NCBI GenBank assembly: GCA_021397835.1
Contig: JAJFZO010000034.1
Location: 7,159,001 to 7,223,000, forward strand
Reading direction: 5' to 3'
DNA from: Moringa oleifera
Taxonomy: Eukaryota > Streptophyta > Magnoliopsida > Brassicales > Moringaceae
Length of the DNA: 64,000 nt
The notes beneath the pieces were generated by a model that was not told the DNA's origin, made no database searches, and saw only the letters and a program-made list of their open reading frames with translations. How positions within the stretch are numbered: the stretch's first letter is position 1; every line of letters starts with the position of its first letter. The translations under genes and the position numbers were made by a program. This document shows positions 36,941 through 48,807 of the stretch, one piece after another.

Positions 36941-37560
36941 TGTTTTTATAAATAAAAAATTAGATTTTATTATTATTTATTTATTTTTCTTTTTTTTATT
37001 ATTTAAGCATGCTTTAACAAGATTAGTACTAAGATGGGTGATTCCTCTTGGAAAATTCTCATGTTGTATCCCGTTTTTTGGGATAAAAATATTTTTTGAT
37101 TTTTGATTTATTTTCTTTTCTTCCATTTGATAATCTTTCTTGTTTTTTTGCATTTTCCTCCATTATGCTCTTTTCTTTAATTTTTGTTATTTGTTTGTAT
37201 TTTTTTCTTTTATTTCCTGAATTTCCTCACTTTTTAAATTTTGATAACTTTTTTTAATTTTTTCATTTTGTTGGATTTTCTTTTTGTTTCTTCTGTTTAT
37301 TAGATTTTTTTTTCAATTTTAGTTGATTCCCTTTCTCTATTATTTGATTTCTAGTATACTCTTAGATTTTTTTTTTTTTTTTTTACTTTCATTGATATTT
37401 TCTTTCGTATTTCATTTCATTTCCTTTCTTTTCTTCTCTTTTTCTTAATTTTTTCACTTTTTATGATTGTTTGCTTTATTGCTTTTTTTTTTTATGTTCT
37501 TTTCATTTATTTTTCCTAGAATTTTTAATTTTCTTGATTTTATTTTGATATTTTTTATCC

Positions 37561-38711
37561 ACTTGATTCATATTTAGCTCTTTATTGCAGCAAAATGCAA
37601 AGAACAAGAATTCAAGTAGTAAACATATATTTTCTTTTTCGAAGTAGACCAATAGAGTTTTTTTTTTTTTTTTAGTTTTTCTTTCTAATTTATTCATTAT
37701 GTCTGAAGGCTATTTGCAATATGTATGTCTATAAAGTTATACAATAAAATGCAAGTTATTTAAACTTGAGTGATTTTATAAACTTGCGGCTCAATTTGCT
37801 TTTGTACTTCCCATTTGATGAAACAAGGCCTTTTAATCACAATTATAGTTCTATCATATTGGTATGTCATCAAGAGGCTGATTGGGTTTCTTTTTTCTTT
37901 TTCTTTAAAGGTTGTTAAGGATTGGTTTCAACGGAGTTGGTACGAAGATGTGGTTTATAAATTACAATCTTTTCTTTAAAATTTATTAAGCTATAGTTGG
38001 AATCTTTTTGCTTCTCTTGTTTTTCAATCTTGTACTTCCAATTTCTGGTAGAAAAAATAGTTTAACTTAATTAAAGACAAAATTGAAAATTTCATTAAGA
38101 TAATTTTTCTTTTTTTCTAAATGATTATAAGTCACATGTGCATAATATATCACAAGAGTGTCTTCAATGAGGAAGACATGATTATGCTTGCTTGCAGAAT
38201 TATGTTTCAAGACTCAAATTGATTAGGCAAAAGGTATAAACAATTATTTAATTCTGATGATTCTTTTACTTGCTGTCTAAAACCCTTTAGTGATCACTAA
38301 AACTTCATACTATCTTTCTTTGTTACTTTCATTTACAGTAATAAGTGGTGCAGTTTAGGGCTTTGTTGATCCATTAAAGTCTCGTGTTCTCAAGGTATGC
38401 TAGTCTTGATTCTCCGTTCAATCAGAATTAAGATGTAACCATCGATAACTTGTAGTAATTTATAGCAAAATAGAGCAAATTTTGTTACTCCATGAATTCA
38501 CGTGGTACCAGGGACATTTACACTAAATGAAATGAAGTCATTCTTGAAGACTTAAGGCTATTGACACCTTTTAATAGTTGGGAACAAATCAAGATATGTT
38601 CCATGATTTTTTAGTACAAAACCGTCAGCTTCAAGGATGCAACCCTCAGGTAATGTAAGTCATATATAAGTTTCAATTATTTAATCAATTGGTTGCATCA
38701 ACATATGTTTC
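37561..38711. other. Unassigned region
   Basis: Mixed AT-rich sequence; short exon-like islands near 38160-38230 and 38500-38660, each next to possible splice sites, without an identifiable product. Confidence 0.3.
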
Positions 38712-39092
38712 ATGGAGCTCTTGAAGATTAAACCAAATGTAAATATGCACCTTAGTGATTTAAAGCTTGTTTTAGTACTAGAGTTGAGGATAGTGTATCC
38801 TTTGATTCTTAAAGCAATAAGTGGATATATCAAGCTAATAAATGGGCTGATTCATCCTAAAGACATTTTGGCATTTGAAAATAATAGTGATGCCAATCTT
38901 GTTACCAGCCAGGTGACTTTCTTATTTTCCTATATTACTCTTGCCTTTTTATTGCTTGCACTTTGAATATATCGTTGTAACCTCTCTAATTGTAGTTGTT
39001 TAGGATTCAAAATCGAGCTTGTAGTTGGCAGGACAAACTAGGGGTGACTTCAACATGCTCTTGGCACAGGACATCCTTTCACCTGTAGAGGT
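38712..39092 (+). pseudogene. Unrecognised exon pair
   Basis: An open stretch 38712-about 38912 (NMHLSDLKLVLVLELRIVYP then KAISGYIKLINGLIHPKDIL, ending SQ before GTGACT) is followed, after an intron of about 120 bp with acceptor near 39030, by AGQTRGDFNMLLAQDILSPV ending at AG/GTAATA (39091). Codon choice and exon-like boundaries suggest real coding ancestry, possibly an alpha-helical protein. I do not recognise the family, and no start or stop context fits a complete gene. Confidence 0.4.
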
Positions 39093-40860
39093 AATACAAT
39101 GAACTTTACTAGTTAAATTAGGCTTAATTGTTTAATTTTCTTCTATTTTGTCAAAAAATATTTGTTCAACTTGTAGATTAAGTTCTAAAACTTCTCTGGT
39201 TTCCTTTTTTTTCCTTAAGTTATGATCTAAATTATCATCTTATATTCTGTTTCAATATTCATGAAAATATTTGATTAATTGACTATTATTATTATTATAA
39301 TTATTAATAAACTACAAAAAGAACAACTAAGATTGCATTCAACTTTCATTGGAAAAGAACAATTGAAGAGATTGTTCTGACTACAAAACAAGACAAAAGT
39401 GACTATTGGAGTTGTTGTAAAAGCCATTTAGATGGACAGTAAATTTTTATCACATATAATGAATGATGCCCAAAAAAAATGGTGTAGTATTTATTGCGCA
39501 CTAAAAGAGTGCAACCTATTACATGTATAATTAGGCTTTAAATATTAGTAACTCTATAAAGTGAACCATATCTTCCTCATTTACAAAAAAGATATTCTTA
39601 GTTCCACAACTTTAAAACTTTAATCATAATTCATTCAAAACCATTATTAGTGTCTTAATATTATCAATGGCCCTCCTATTCTCTTGTTAAACATATCAAA
39701 ATATAAGATGATGATCAGCCTTATTAATTTTCTTTTTTTCTTTTCCCCATTCCAAATCCGGGCTATGACCTGCTGCTAGCTCCCTTCTTACTGACCTTGC
39801 AAAAACTAGGACAATCTCAGTTGCTTCAAAGCTGATTCCTAAATCTTGGTAGTCCACTCATAAACTATCAAAAAAGAAATGTAAATTAGATGGTAAAAAA
39901 TTTCTTATACACATATTTCACTCTCAAAAAATAAAAAGACAAGCAGTCAAAATTAAAAATACATTTATCAAAAGTTGCCAAAATTTACAAAACCAAGGCC
40001 TCATCAGGTCAAACCAAGTATCTCTTACCTTGCAAGCAATAGCAGTTAGTTTCAAGTTAACATGCATAAAAATCAACCACCACTTTTAAGTATTTTCTTC
40101 CCTTATTGTAAATTTATACTTGGCTTGTTTCACTGCCAAATGCGATGTAGTGGCTGCTAAAAGTTACTACTAATCTCTATGAGTATAAGGTGTTGTTCTA
40201 CTGTATGTTGTCCCATTAGCATGAATGGTTAATAAAATGAACAAAGTACTCTGGCTTGCCAAACCTGTAAATATAACAAACAGTACGATTGGGTAGTGCT
40301 TCATAAGCCATGAATCTTGCTCTTTTCTATAAGAAAGGGAAAGTTAATTATGATCAATGTCCCACCTCTTATTTATTCCTTTTTTTCATTAGAAATTAAA
40401 ACGAAAATGAAAAATGATATCATGTAATAATAGTCAGATTAAACTATGATTAATCTTTTATGTATATATACATATATATATATAATACATACATACACAC
40501 ACAAGATAAATGAGAAGATTGATAGTTAAAACTTTACCAATACAATCACAGAGCCGAAAGCACCCATTGTGCGAAAGATTTTTTTTAAAAATAATATAAT
40601 TTAAATAAAATTTTAAAAAACACGTAATTTGATATAATTTAAATATGATCTTAAAGTTATCCTAAATGTTTAAATTCAATTTTTTAAAAAATTCAAAAAA
40701 ATCATATAAATATATAAATATATATCCAAAAATTTAAGTGAGACTTCATAAAAGACAAAAAAATATTTACACAAGCAAACTTAAAATCAAATCCAGAAAA
40801 TCATATCAATATAAAAGGAGTCTTTTTGACGTTAAATTAAAAAAAAAAACCTTTGACCAT
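39093..40860. other. AT-rich region with a TA/ACAT microsatellite
   Basis: No coding signal. A run of alternating TA and ACAC lies at about 40460-40502, preceding AT-rich DNA up to a poly-A at about 40840. Confidence 0.45.
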
Positions 40861-40867
40861 AGCACCT

Positions 40868-41070
40868 GATGCAGAGAACCAAAATCAACCTCGCAAGAGG
40901 GAAAGCTACTCAGACTTTTCCACAAAGGATGACATTCCAGGTATGCTTCCAGGTATTGGATATGCAGAAGGTGCTACTTTCAGTTGATGCAGGATACCAT
41001 CGGAAAATTCTTCAACCTCACTTTGCTCACATCAAAAAGGTCGTCAACATTGGCTACATTGCTATCTGGT
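40868..41070 (+). other. Exon-like island, unrecognised
   Basis: About 200 bp of balanced composition in AT-rich DNA. One frame reads DAENQNQPRKRESYSDFSTK up to a possible donor (CAG/GTATGC), another reads YHRKILQPHFAHIKK before GTCGTC. It may be two relic exons, or one spliced differently. Function unknown. Confidence 0.3.
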
Positions 41071-42408
41071 CGGTCAAGAACATGTATAAATTTATGTTTT
41101 TTCTTCTATTTTTTTTCTTTTTTGTTTTTTGTTTTTTGTCTAACTTTTCAGGATGTATAACAAAAAACTGTATCAACAACAGGCCAACCTAAATGTAAAG
41201 AAGCCCATGTAACGTGTCCACCAAAGTAACAGAACACTTATTGCAAAAGAGCGGAGTACAAAACAATCTCCTAAATACAACATAGGTTCTTTATCCTACA
41301 AAATTCCCAAGTATAATGACACTGAAGAAGCCTCATATACAATGACAAAATGGCTCCCCTCACACCATGTAGATCCTTCTGATTTTTGAATCCTGATTAT
41401 ATCTGATGTATAGTTTCTGTATACTGTGAGATACCTGCAGTCAACAATGCACAACACTTGAACAAAAAGTCAAGATTTCCCTTTTGGATAATGGAAGGGT
41501 TTTACCAGCAGAGTTGGTTTAAGCCACACCATCACCCTGGCTTAGAAACATAAGAGGAGGAACATCTGAATCTTTCAAATGATAATTTCACTGGCCCGAC
41601 AATGTGGCAAATCAAGTCAAACCCCCCTGTTAAGATGATACATCAAAAACATCGGAGACTGTTCCAGCATAAAAGTACGAAGAAATCAACAAGAAGCCAG
41701 TAAAAATCAAATATCATGCCAAAGTAACAACGCGAAAGCATCATTCACTAATTAGGTCCACCTTGGCAGTGGTGCATGCATGCTCGTCAACCCTCAATCA
41801 CATTTTGACAAGTTCCTAATTTTTGAAGTGAATACTCAACAATCTGCAGTCTAAACTGCCACGAGCATTCCCTCCCATTTTTTCTCCCAGATAAGTTATG
41901 CTATTGCAAGAAGGCCAGGCAGATCATATGCAATCAACCGTTGGGAAGTCAGTTAATGCAAGTAGATACTGAAAACAAGATAAGCATTAGCAGGAAATAC
42001 AGCTTTAAAAGAAACAAGATGGTAAAGAGACCTTTCAACCTGTCTCATAGAAAGAAAGAAGTGTCCTGCATGCCTGCACTCAATCTTTTGCTACCAGATT
42101 TCTTAGTAGAGTAAAATGATGAACAAGCTGAAGTAGCTCAGCACTTCGTCTATTAAACCACTGAGATTTCCGTTTGGTATAGATGCAAAATTTCATCAGC
42201 TAAAGACTGAGATTAAGCTTGGCTCATAAATAAAAACTGAAGCTATTCTAAGCTTGTAATTCCCTCTAGCTAAAAAAGGTCCCATTTTCCAGTAAGCACG
42301 GTTGTAATAGAAACCAAAAGCCATCTATAAAAACCTCCGGAAGAACATCCTTATTATTTAATAGCTCCAATGGAGTAAACTTGGCATTATAAAGAACAGA
42401 GCAATTAC
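41071..42408. other. Probable 3' region or introns of the nucleotidyltransferase pseudogene
   Basis: Balanced composition, no long open frame. Lying directly downstream of the minus-strand exon at 42409, it may hold its last intron and 3' untranslated sequence. Confidence 0.35.
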
Positions 42409-45400
42409 CTTTGACACAAGTGATGCCTTGTCCATCCCTGAGAAATGCACAGGTTGTAGAGACCCAAACTCAAAGCACTCAGCAGAAGAACCATAACCGA
42501 TGTCCTGATCATATGGATACATCATGACTACAGATGGTAAGGCATCACCAGATAGAGAAAGCACATCAGCATGGGCAACTGGAACAGGATACACGCCATA
42601 TGCAATGTTGGTTAAACTATGATCCGTGGATTCTGAGAAACGAGAAAAAATTCTATGATAATTTGAGGGAAATGGGTGGTGCTTATACGAATCCCATGGT
42701 GGCCTATTAGATCGGCTATGGTTTGCTGTACCCTTATTGAACCTCACGTTAGGTTTCTCAACTTTTTTATGACCCTGGGCACGACCAGCAGACCGTGGCT
42801 TGGAGTTAATATTCTAGTTTCCTTCTCTATCACGGTGATGATCCTTCTTATCGTAGTTGTAACTGTAGCTTCTGGTATTGGAACAAGGCAAGTTGCAGAA
42901 AAAAGTTTCTGTGAGATTAAAGAATTAAAAAATCAAACATAAATGATCTGCACAATGAAACCAGAAATACTGAAATACAAGACTGAAAAGTAAAAATCAA
43001 GGTAAATTGATGTTAATCAAAGGAAAATCAAAACATAAACTGAAAATCACAGACTTACTTAACACATTCAGAAGCTAAACAGCTCTTTTGGTCAGGAACA
43101 AGTCATACCACCTAGCTGATGGTTCAATCCTCAATTGTGTGTTTTTAAAAGATATGTTCTACTAAACTAGGAAACTCTGCTCTGTCACAAGAGAAAGAAT
43201 TTAAGTGGTCTCATTAACCAATGAATTGCAGCCATCCAGGTCCATCTTAAGTCAAATAAGAAGACCAAGCATGAAATTTGGACCTTGAAATTGAAAAAGG
43301 AATGACAACACTTTAAATCCAGCTTTCACATATGATATAGATGAAGCAGTCAAATATTTGATGTGACATATCAGACTTTTTGCATCCCAACTGAATGATT
43401 AGTAACAATTTGGTGAAGATTGGGAGCAGGGATAAAATGGAAATTACATTATATATAAAAAAAAAAAGAAAAAGAAAGAAATAAACTTAAGTGTAAATAA
43501 CACTTGAGTTTAGGGCCAATCATCTTACAGGATTAGGCAGTCCAGTGCCACCTCGATATGAAGTACTCTTGTCAGCATACAGTTGACCAGCACCATGAGA
43601 TCCATCAGAATAAATGTGGAGCTGGGATGTGGGCAAAAAATGAGACTTATAACTCATAAACTGAGTGAAGATATTCACTTTCTCAGAAGGAAGTTTTCCA
43701 CGACATTCATACGGAAATTGTCCTTGTAAGTCCACTGGTGGGGCAACAACAGAAGAAGAATTTAATAAGGACCCATAATGTAGACTATTCTGGCAAAGCC
43801 TTCCACATTGCATATTCTTCCCATGGCCAAAAAAATCATTGTTCAGAATGTCAGGCTTGTGATTCTCAAACCGCTGCATGGAAGCATCACCCTTCATAGA
43901 AGTAGAAATATAGAAATTGCCTGGCAGATGAAGATTCTTGGTTGAATCCGGGCAATCTGGCTGACCTTTCCGATAAATGTTAAACTCTTCATCCCTATCG
44001 GAATGGGTTTTACAAGCACTATAAGTTTTTGTCTCAACTGGAAGATTGTACACTGGAAGCATGGTTAGAGAAGAGAATGGTGGCCCAGAGGGATTCAAGG
44101 CATATGGTAGAACCTGTCTGTTATCATGACCACTATGCTCTGATTCAGAATCTACAAGTGCTACAAGAACTGAGGCAATCAATTTGGATCCACGCCCTAG
44201 GTCTGATTTGTAAACAGACATAGAATGGGTCCGAAAATTTGAAGTCTTAGGTTCAGAAACTGCCCTTTCAACCATGTCAGTGCCCACTGTTGAAACAAGA
44301 ATAGTTTCTATGGTCTGGTCATCCACCTGAGAAGTCTCATAATCAACTGATTCAGCTCCGGGTCGCAGATTACATACAAGAGCAGGATTTGAAGAAGGAA
44401 CCAAGTCATTCCCCCATTTGTCCCTCATCACCTTAGATGTTTCGCGAGGTGATCTATCCCAATAATTTGCAGAAGATGGTTTGGCTCTAGAGGAACTAGA
44501 CTCTAAAGTAGACACAAATCTTGAATTGTTTCTAGAGTAAAGATCATTTTCTCCAATTCTCTGATCTTGGGAGTTAACACCATAATCACCACTGGACCCC
44601 TTTTTTTTCAATGTCACCCCATGATCTTCCTGGCCAAAATCCTCAGACCTGTCTTGTTGAGATGAATAAGCAGCATTGGATCCTACTGTGGTGAAATGTT
44701 GCCCATCCTCCAATGGTTCAGCCCTAGAACTTCTGCTAATATAGTCATCAGTTTTGACGGAATCCACACCCTGTCATGCCAGACACAATAATCACTATCC
44801 TCGGGCCTCAGTTCTGTTGATGTTGAGCTACCGTCAACTAGCTCATCCATATTCTTTTGATCTATGGCCAGCCCAACAATTCAAAAGTATTGGGATGCTG
44901 GCCAATGAATCAATTATTTAGGATGAGGCATATTTGTGCGCCAAAGAGCCTCAAAAAGTTGGAATATTTCTGGGCATCACAGCAGGCGTACTTTTCTGGT
45001 CATATCCAAGCGAAGTTATACTCTGAGGCATCTTAACCTGGCTATTGAAATTTTGGCCAACGGGTTTGTCCATGTCTGCAAAACTCTGCTCTTCCTGATT
45101 CATTTGCTATTCTCCATGGCAGAATGGAGGTCACCAATATTAGTATCTGACCTTAAGACACTGAATCTTCGGTTGAAAATCTTTCTCCATATTCTGCTAC
45201 AACCTGATCTCTCCGGAGAAAATACTCTGTCACACCTTCCTCGAGTCAGAGCTTCATTAGATGTATTCATCAGCTCCGGACTAGATTGTGCCCTTGAAAA
45301 TGGATGTCTGACAAAACTTAGTTTCCTTTGTCTAAATCTTCTACTTTCATCAGAATTTTCACACTTGTTGAACTAAGATTTTGTAAACTCTTATGATTCT

Positions 45401-45817
45401 TATCAGAGAGGATGGAACCATTTGCATCATCATAACTCTTCCAATTCTGAGAATAAGAAGCAGTGGATACACTGCCTGTCCTAGACAGCTGTCTGAAAGA
45501 AGGGTTACGATGTTGGGATATAATACCATGTGATTCAAGGGAAACTTGAGTCACCTCCACCACAGATTCAAGGCTACTTGAATTGTCTTTCACTTCACTG
45601 CTGCTTGAATGATATCTGAAACTGTCAGATCCATCAATTTGATTCAAGTTAATTTTTTGTAAACAGTAGAGATCAGGAACATCAGAAGGACGGCCTTTTT
45701 CCATGTCGGTCCAATGTATTCATGGAAAACTGGCTGATTTCATCAAGTGAATTCTCTTTTGGGCAATCAAGTAATCTGGCCAACCGTTGGGCTCTAAAAG
45801 AAAAGGCACTACGAATC
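42409..45817 (-). pseudogene. PAP/OAS1-type nucleotidyltransferase gene, C-terminal part, frameshifted
   Basis: A large exon runs from an AG acceptor at 45818 to a GT donor after 43529, and a second exon from about 42880 to 42409 (GT follows). The beginning RIRSAF, AQRLARLLDCPKENSLDEIS and MNTLDRHG is typical of the region just after the PAP/OAS1 substrate-binding domain in plant proteins related to At3g51620. It continues as a long, Ser- and Asn-rich disordered tail: RRFRQRKLSFVRHPFSRAQS, then SLTMLPVYNLPVETKTYSA, SHFLPTSQLHIYSDGSHGAG, and in exon 2 VVMMYPYDQDIGYGSSAECF with EFGSLQPVHFSGMD. A frameshift near 45345, stops and frame changes across 44770-45200, and a stop in exon 2 break it. 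The exon 2 acceptor appears to be GCAA, not GCAG. The catalytic N-terminal half was not found upstream. Confidence 0.8.
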
Positions 45818-47773
45818 CTACAAAAATTACCTAAGGGAAATTTGGAGCTAAGTTAACCTTCATTTTTCTGTGTAAATGTAATGAATAGTCACGTCACAAA
45901 CAAACAAGTGTACATAAGATAATCATTTACAGCGAAAGCCTGAATGAAATCTTCATATATACATGTGTGTGTGCAGGGAAAAAAAAAAAAAAACATATTT
46001 GGCACTCCATAGTTAAGGGCAAATTAGGGTCTTTACAAGTCAGAGTGGACCAAGCAGATTGCTTGCTGTCCAGGCTTAACTTCACACCCCAGGATGCCCA
46101 TGTAAAACTGCTAAACTAAGCTCAGCCCATGTTACTATCATTTCTAGTACCTACGAATTAAAGTAGGCACTATTTCCATTATTTATGTTTTCTTAGCAGC
46201 AAGAATTAGATAAGAAAATTTGATCATAACTTGATAAATAATATTAACGGTAGCATGAATTTTTATGAATAAAGAATTAAACAAAATGACATAGCCTAAT
46301 TTAATCGAAGCTTCCTGCTAACTTGTCTAACAAAAGTTCAAACTTGGCCATCTTGACATTGTGAGCCGACTAAGGGAAATTTTTTCTTTAGTCAACCTAT
46401 TTATGAGGCCTTGATGGAGTAATTGAAACAGCCAAAAAGAAACAGAAAAAAAAAAAACCTAATTTTACCATTTTCGTAACCATAAGAGACCAAGGGAGAG
46501 TAGCTCTTTCCCTATAGGTGCAGTAAATAAAACACTAAAATCAATGTTGCCGCTCACTTTCATAACGAGGCATCTTACCACCACTTTTTCCTTGAGTGCA
46601 ACAAGATACTGCTCTTTGTCAAAAAGAAACAGTGTCAATGTTTTTGAAACACAAGAGGTAAACTATCCAAATCTTCAATAAGTCTAGACACAAATGATCA
46701 TTGTGGAAGCTAGTCAAGGACTAATGTTGAGTGTACCAATCAATATTATCAACACAATTTACAATGCACGATACTGTAAGCTGCTTTCAAAAGTTTGATT
46801 AATCCCTTCTTTATAATGTTAAAAAGGAAAACAGAAAAATGTAAAGAAATAAGTAACAACCTTTGGACCTGCTTAACAGAAAGAACAATCAGCATAAGCT
46901 TATCTTTCAATGTTTGCACAAAACCATGTACAGGAATGCAAAAGAAATGCAACTAACTCATAAAACAACTCAGCTACCTAAAACCAAACATAAAAATTAA
47001 AAGAAAAAGAACAATGGAAGTGAGACAATGAGTTTTGAACTAAATACACTTATCAACACTGCACCCAAGATTGTTGTTTGAACGCAAAGGATCAATGACA
47101 TAAAATGTTTGGAAATGAATTGCTGCTCCAGATTTTCTTGACCACCAGGCAAAACAGCATATACAGAGCTAGATGCATCAAGAAACGATTGGCTAAGGAG
47201 TAACTCTGCTTGAAACACTTTCCGTTCCCATCATAAATTTAGGGGACAAAAAGCCAGCAAATAGGAAAAAAGTGGGGCCAGTTATGTTGCCTTTAACTAT
47301 AATTCAACTTCTGATGAGCACCATTTAAACTGAATTTTCAAATGTATGCGCATAAAGATCTCCACAGTTGAGACATCAATCAGGTCAGTTTGATGTCAAC
47401 AGTAAACATATGCAAACCAATGAAATTGATACAAGCAGTCATAATAATTCATACATCTTTACTTATCTGCTGTTTTCAAAACGTAAGAGTCAGGCCTACA
47501 TTACTTTTCCAACTTAAATAACAAAACTATCATTTCTTTAACCTTATGCAATCAAACATGACTTATCCACCACAGCAAAATTATAGAGGCACGCAAAAAG
47601 GCTACCAATGTCTGTAATTCTATAAGTCCATCTCGTTGCTGCCAGAATAAGCTACAACCATCTACAATCAACTAGAACTATAGGTGGACACACATATAGT
47701 CAGATCATAAATTGAACTCAAACAAATGAAAGAAAATGATAATTGAAGGAGCCCAAAACAAAATCAAACAAAC
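45818..47773. other. Unassigned region between two minus-strand gene remnants
   Basis: Mostly intron-like. A poly-A run is at 45979-45992. On the minus strand 47220-47095 is open (AELLLSQSFLDASSSVYAVL then PGGQENLEQQFISKHF) and looks like a relic exon of an unrecognised gene; it is not part of COP1 or of the nucleotidyltransferase as I know them. Confidence 0.35.
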
Positions 47774-48106
47774 CTTGTCGAGCAAGAAATTAGAGAACAA
47801 CTGATTGTGGGTGCGGTAATGGCCACAACAGGGTCAATCGCTCTTGTGGCGGAGGTGAGTGATGATGCCCAGGTAACAGAAATTGTGGCGACATGCGGTA
47901 AGGAAAGCGTACTTTGTCATCTGCAAGCAAATCGGGCACCACAAGTCCTTATCTATCTTGGCCACTCCTGCGTCCGTCATGACGATGGTTCCAGCGCCCG
48001 GAAAGTCCCTTCCAGCGCAAGCGAGCTCGGGCTGACATCCGGTTGAAGAGGTTTTTGTGTCCGCCTTAGCTGCCGGGACATGAGGCTCCGTCGACACTTC
48101 TTCCAT
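47774..48106 (-). pseudogene. COP1: COP1 E3 ubiquitin ligase first-exon fragment
   Basis: From ATG at 48106 the frame reads MEEVSTEPHVPAAKADTKTS, a variable Ala/Gly-rich stretch, then DKDLWCPICLQMTKYAFLTA and CRHNFCYLGIITHLRHKSD. This is the N-terminus and RING finger of COP1, the light-signalling ubiquitin ligase. The RING is dead: a zinc-binding Cys after FCY reads Gly (YLGI), and the next expected Cys is a TGA stop (47834-47836), after which PCCGHY and NFLLDK still follow before a GT donor at 47773. The coiled-coil and WD40 exons are not seen downstream. An open extension upstream of the ATG (to 48301) is probably untranslated leader. Confidence 0.9.
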
Positions 48107-48383
48107 GCCCTTAATTTTCATCGCTATTTCTATTCTTTTTCGGAGATGAAGCTCTTCCCTTCGTAGGTGGTTCATTAGCTTTTGATTTGCGAGTATTGAG
48201 ACTTGTGCGCTTTGTGGAGGTAGTCTGGGTCCCAATGCTGTTTGCGAGGGTGAAACCCCCCCACGTGAGCATTGTTTTGGCTCCGTGTGGCTGTGGCACA
48301 AGAGTTGCTAGTTTGGTTGCCACGGTTATGAACTTGTGAATGTGGTTGGGGAGTGGGGATTTTAAGGCATGTTCTTTTTTCAA
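48107..48383 (-). promoter_or_regulatory. Probable COP1 leader/upstream sequence
   Basis: About 280 bp of GC-richer DNA immediately 5' of the COP1 start, open in two frames by chance. At 48370-48384 the composition changes abruptly to AT-rich, suggesting the edge of the captured COP1 segment. Confidence 0.4.
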
Positions 48384-48807
48384 TTAAACATAATATATAT
48401 TACATTCTTTAAAAAATAATATGTAGTATCATTAATTTTTTTTAAGACACAGAATATGTCAATTTTTTCTAATTTTAATTGTTTGCACAAGGACAGAATA
48501 CAAATAATAAATAATGAAAAACAAACTCATAAATTAAATTTAAGAATAATTTTTAGCTATCTGTCCAGCTTAATTATCAAAGATCACCTCTCAAAGTATG
48601 TAAGTCACTATTCAAAAATTCAATCAAAGTATAAAGAAATGTGAGAAGAAAGGTGATGGAATGAGTAATCTTAACAGATAAAGAAGAATAGAAAAACTTT
48701 GAGTGATGCACACCCTACCCATTGTATTATACTATTATAAAAGAGTTGAATTTTGGTTACTTTAGTTTAAGTTTAATCAAGATTTTTTTTTAGTCTTTCT
48801 TTTCACT
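48384..48807. other. AT-rich spacer
   Basis: No coding signal; joins the COP1 fragment to the 5S cluster at the start of copy B. Confidence 0.45.

Larger units (their letters stand above)
35691..37072 (+). pseudogene. Fossil 5S rDNA cluster V (six copies)
   Basis: 5S-like sequences begin near 35691, 35973, 36265, 36527, 36821 and 37003, with spacings of 282, 292, 262, 294 and 182 bp. Copy 36265 lacks the centre. Copy 37003 is a 3' half, exactly as the last copy of cluster IV. The order matches cluster IV minus one unit. T-rich spacers resemble those in cluster IV. Confidence 0.9.
34250..37560. repeat. Tandem segmental duplication, unit V
   Basis: Partner of 28950-32600, in the same order. 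Its 5S array has six instead of seven copies, lacking the equivalent of 30709-30826. It also has a TTTA microsatellite (34783-34803) at the place of the poly-T at 29546-29563. Confidence 0.8.

Noticed and set aside
22511..37072. 5S sequences as Cassandra-type TRIM LTRs
   Set aside because: Cassandra LTRs embed 5S sequences, but here copies are tandem at 250-290 bp in one orientation without LTR ends, primer-binding site or target duplications.
23389..37106. Several Phe/Ile/Leu-rich 60-95-codon frames
   Set aside because: They are chance translations of T-rich spacers between 5S copies.
44936..45376. Plus-strand 146-codon open frame
   Set aside because: It is antisense to the nucleotidyltransferase exon, whose minus-strand translation shows clear family motifs.
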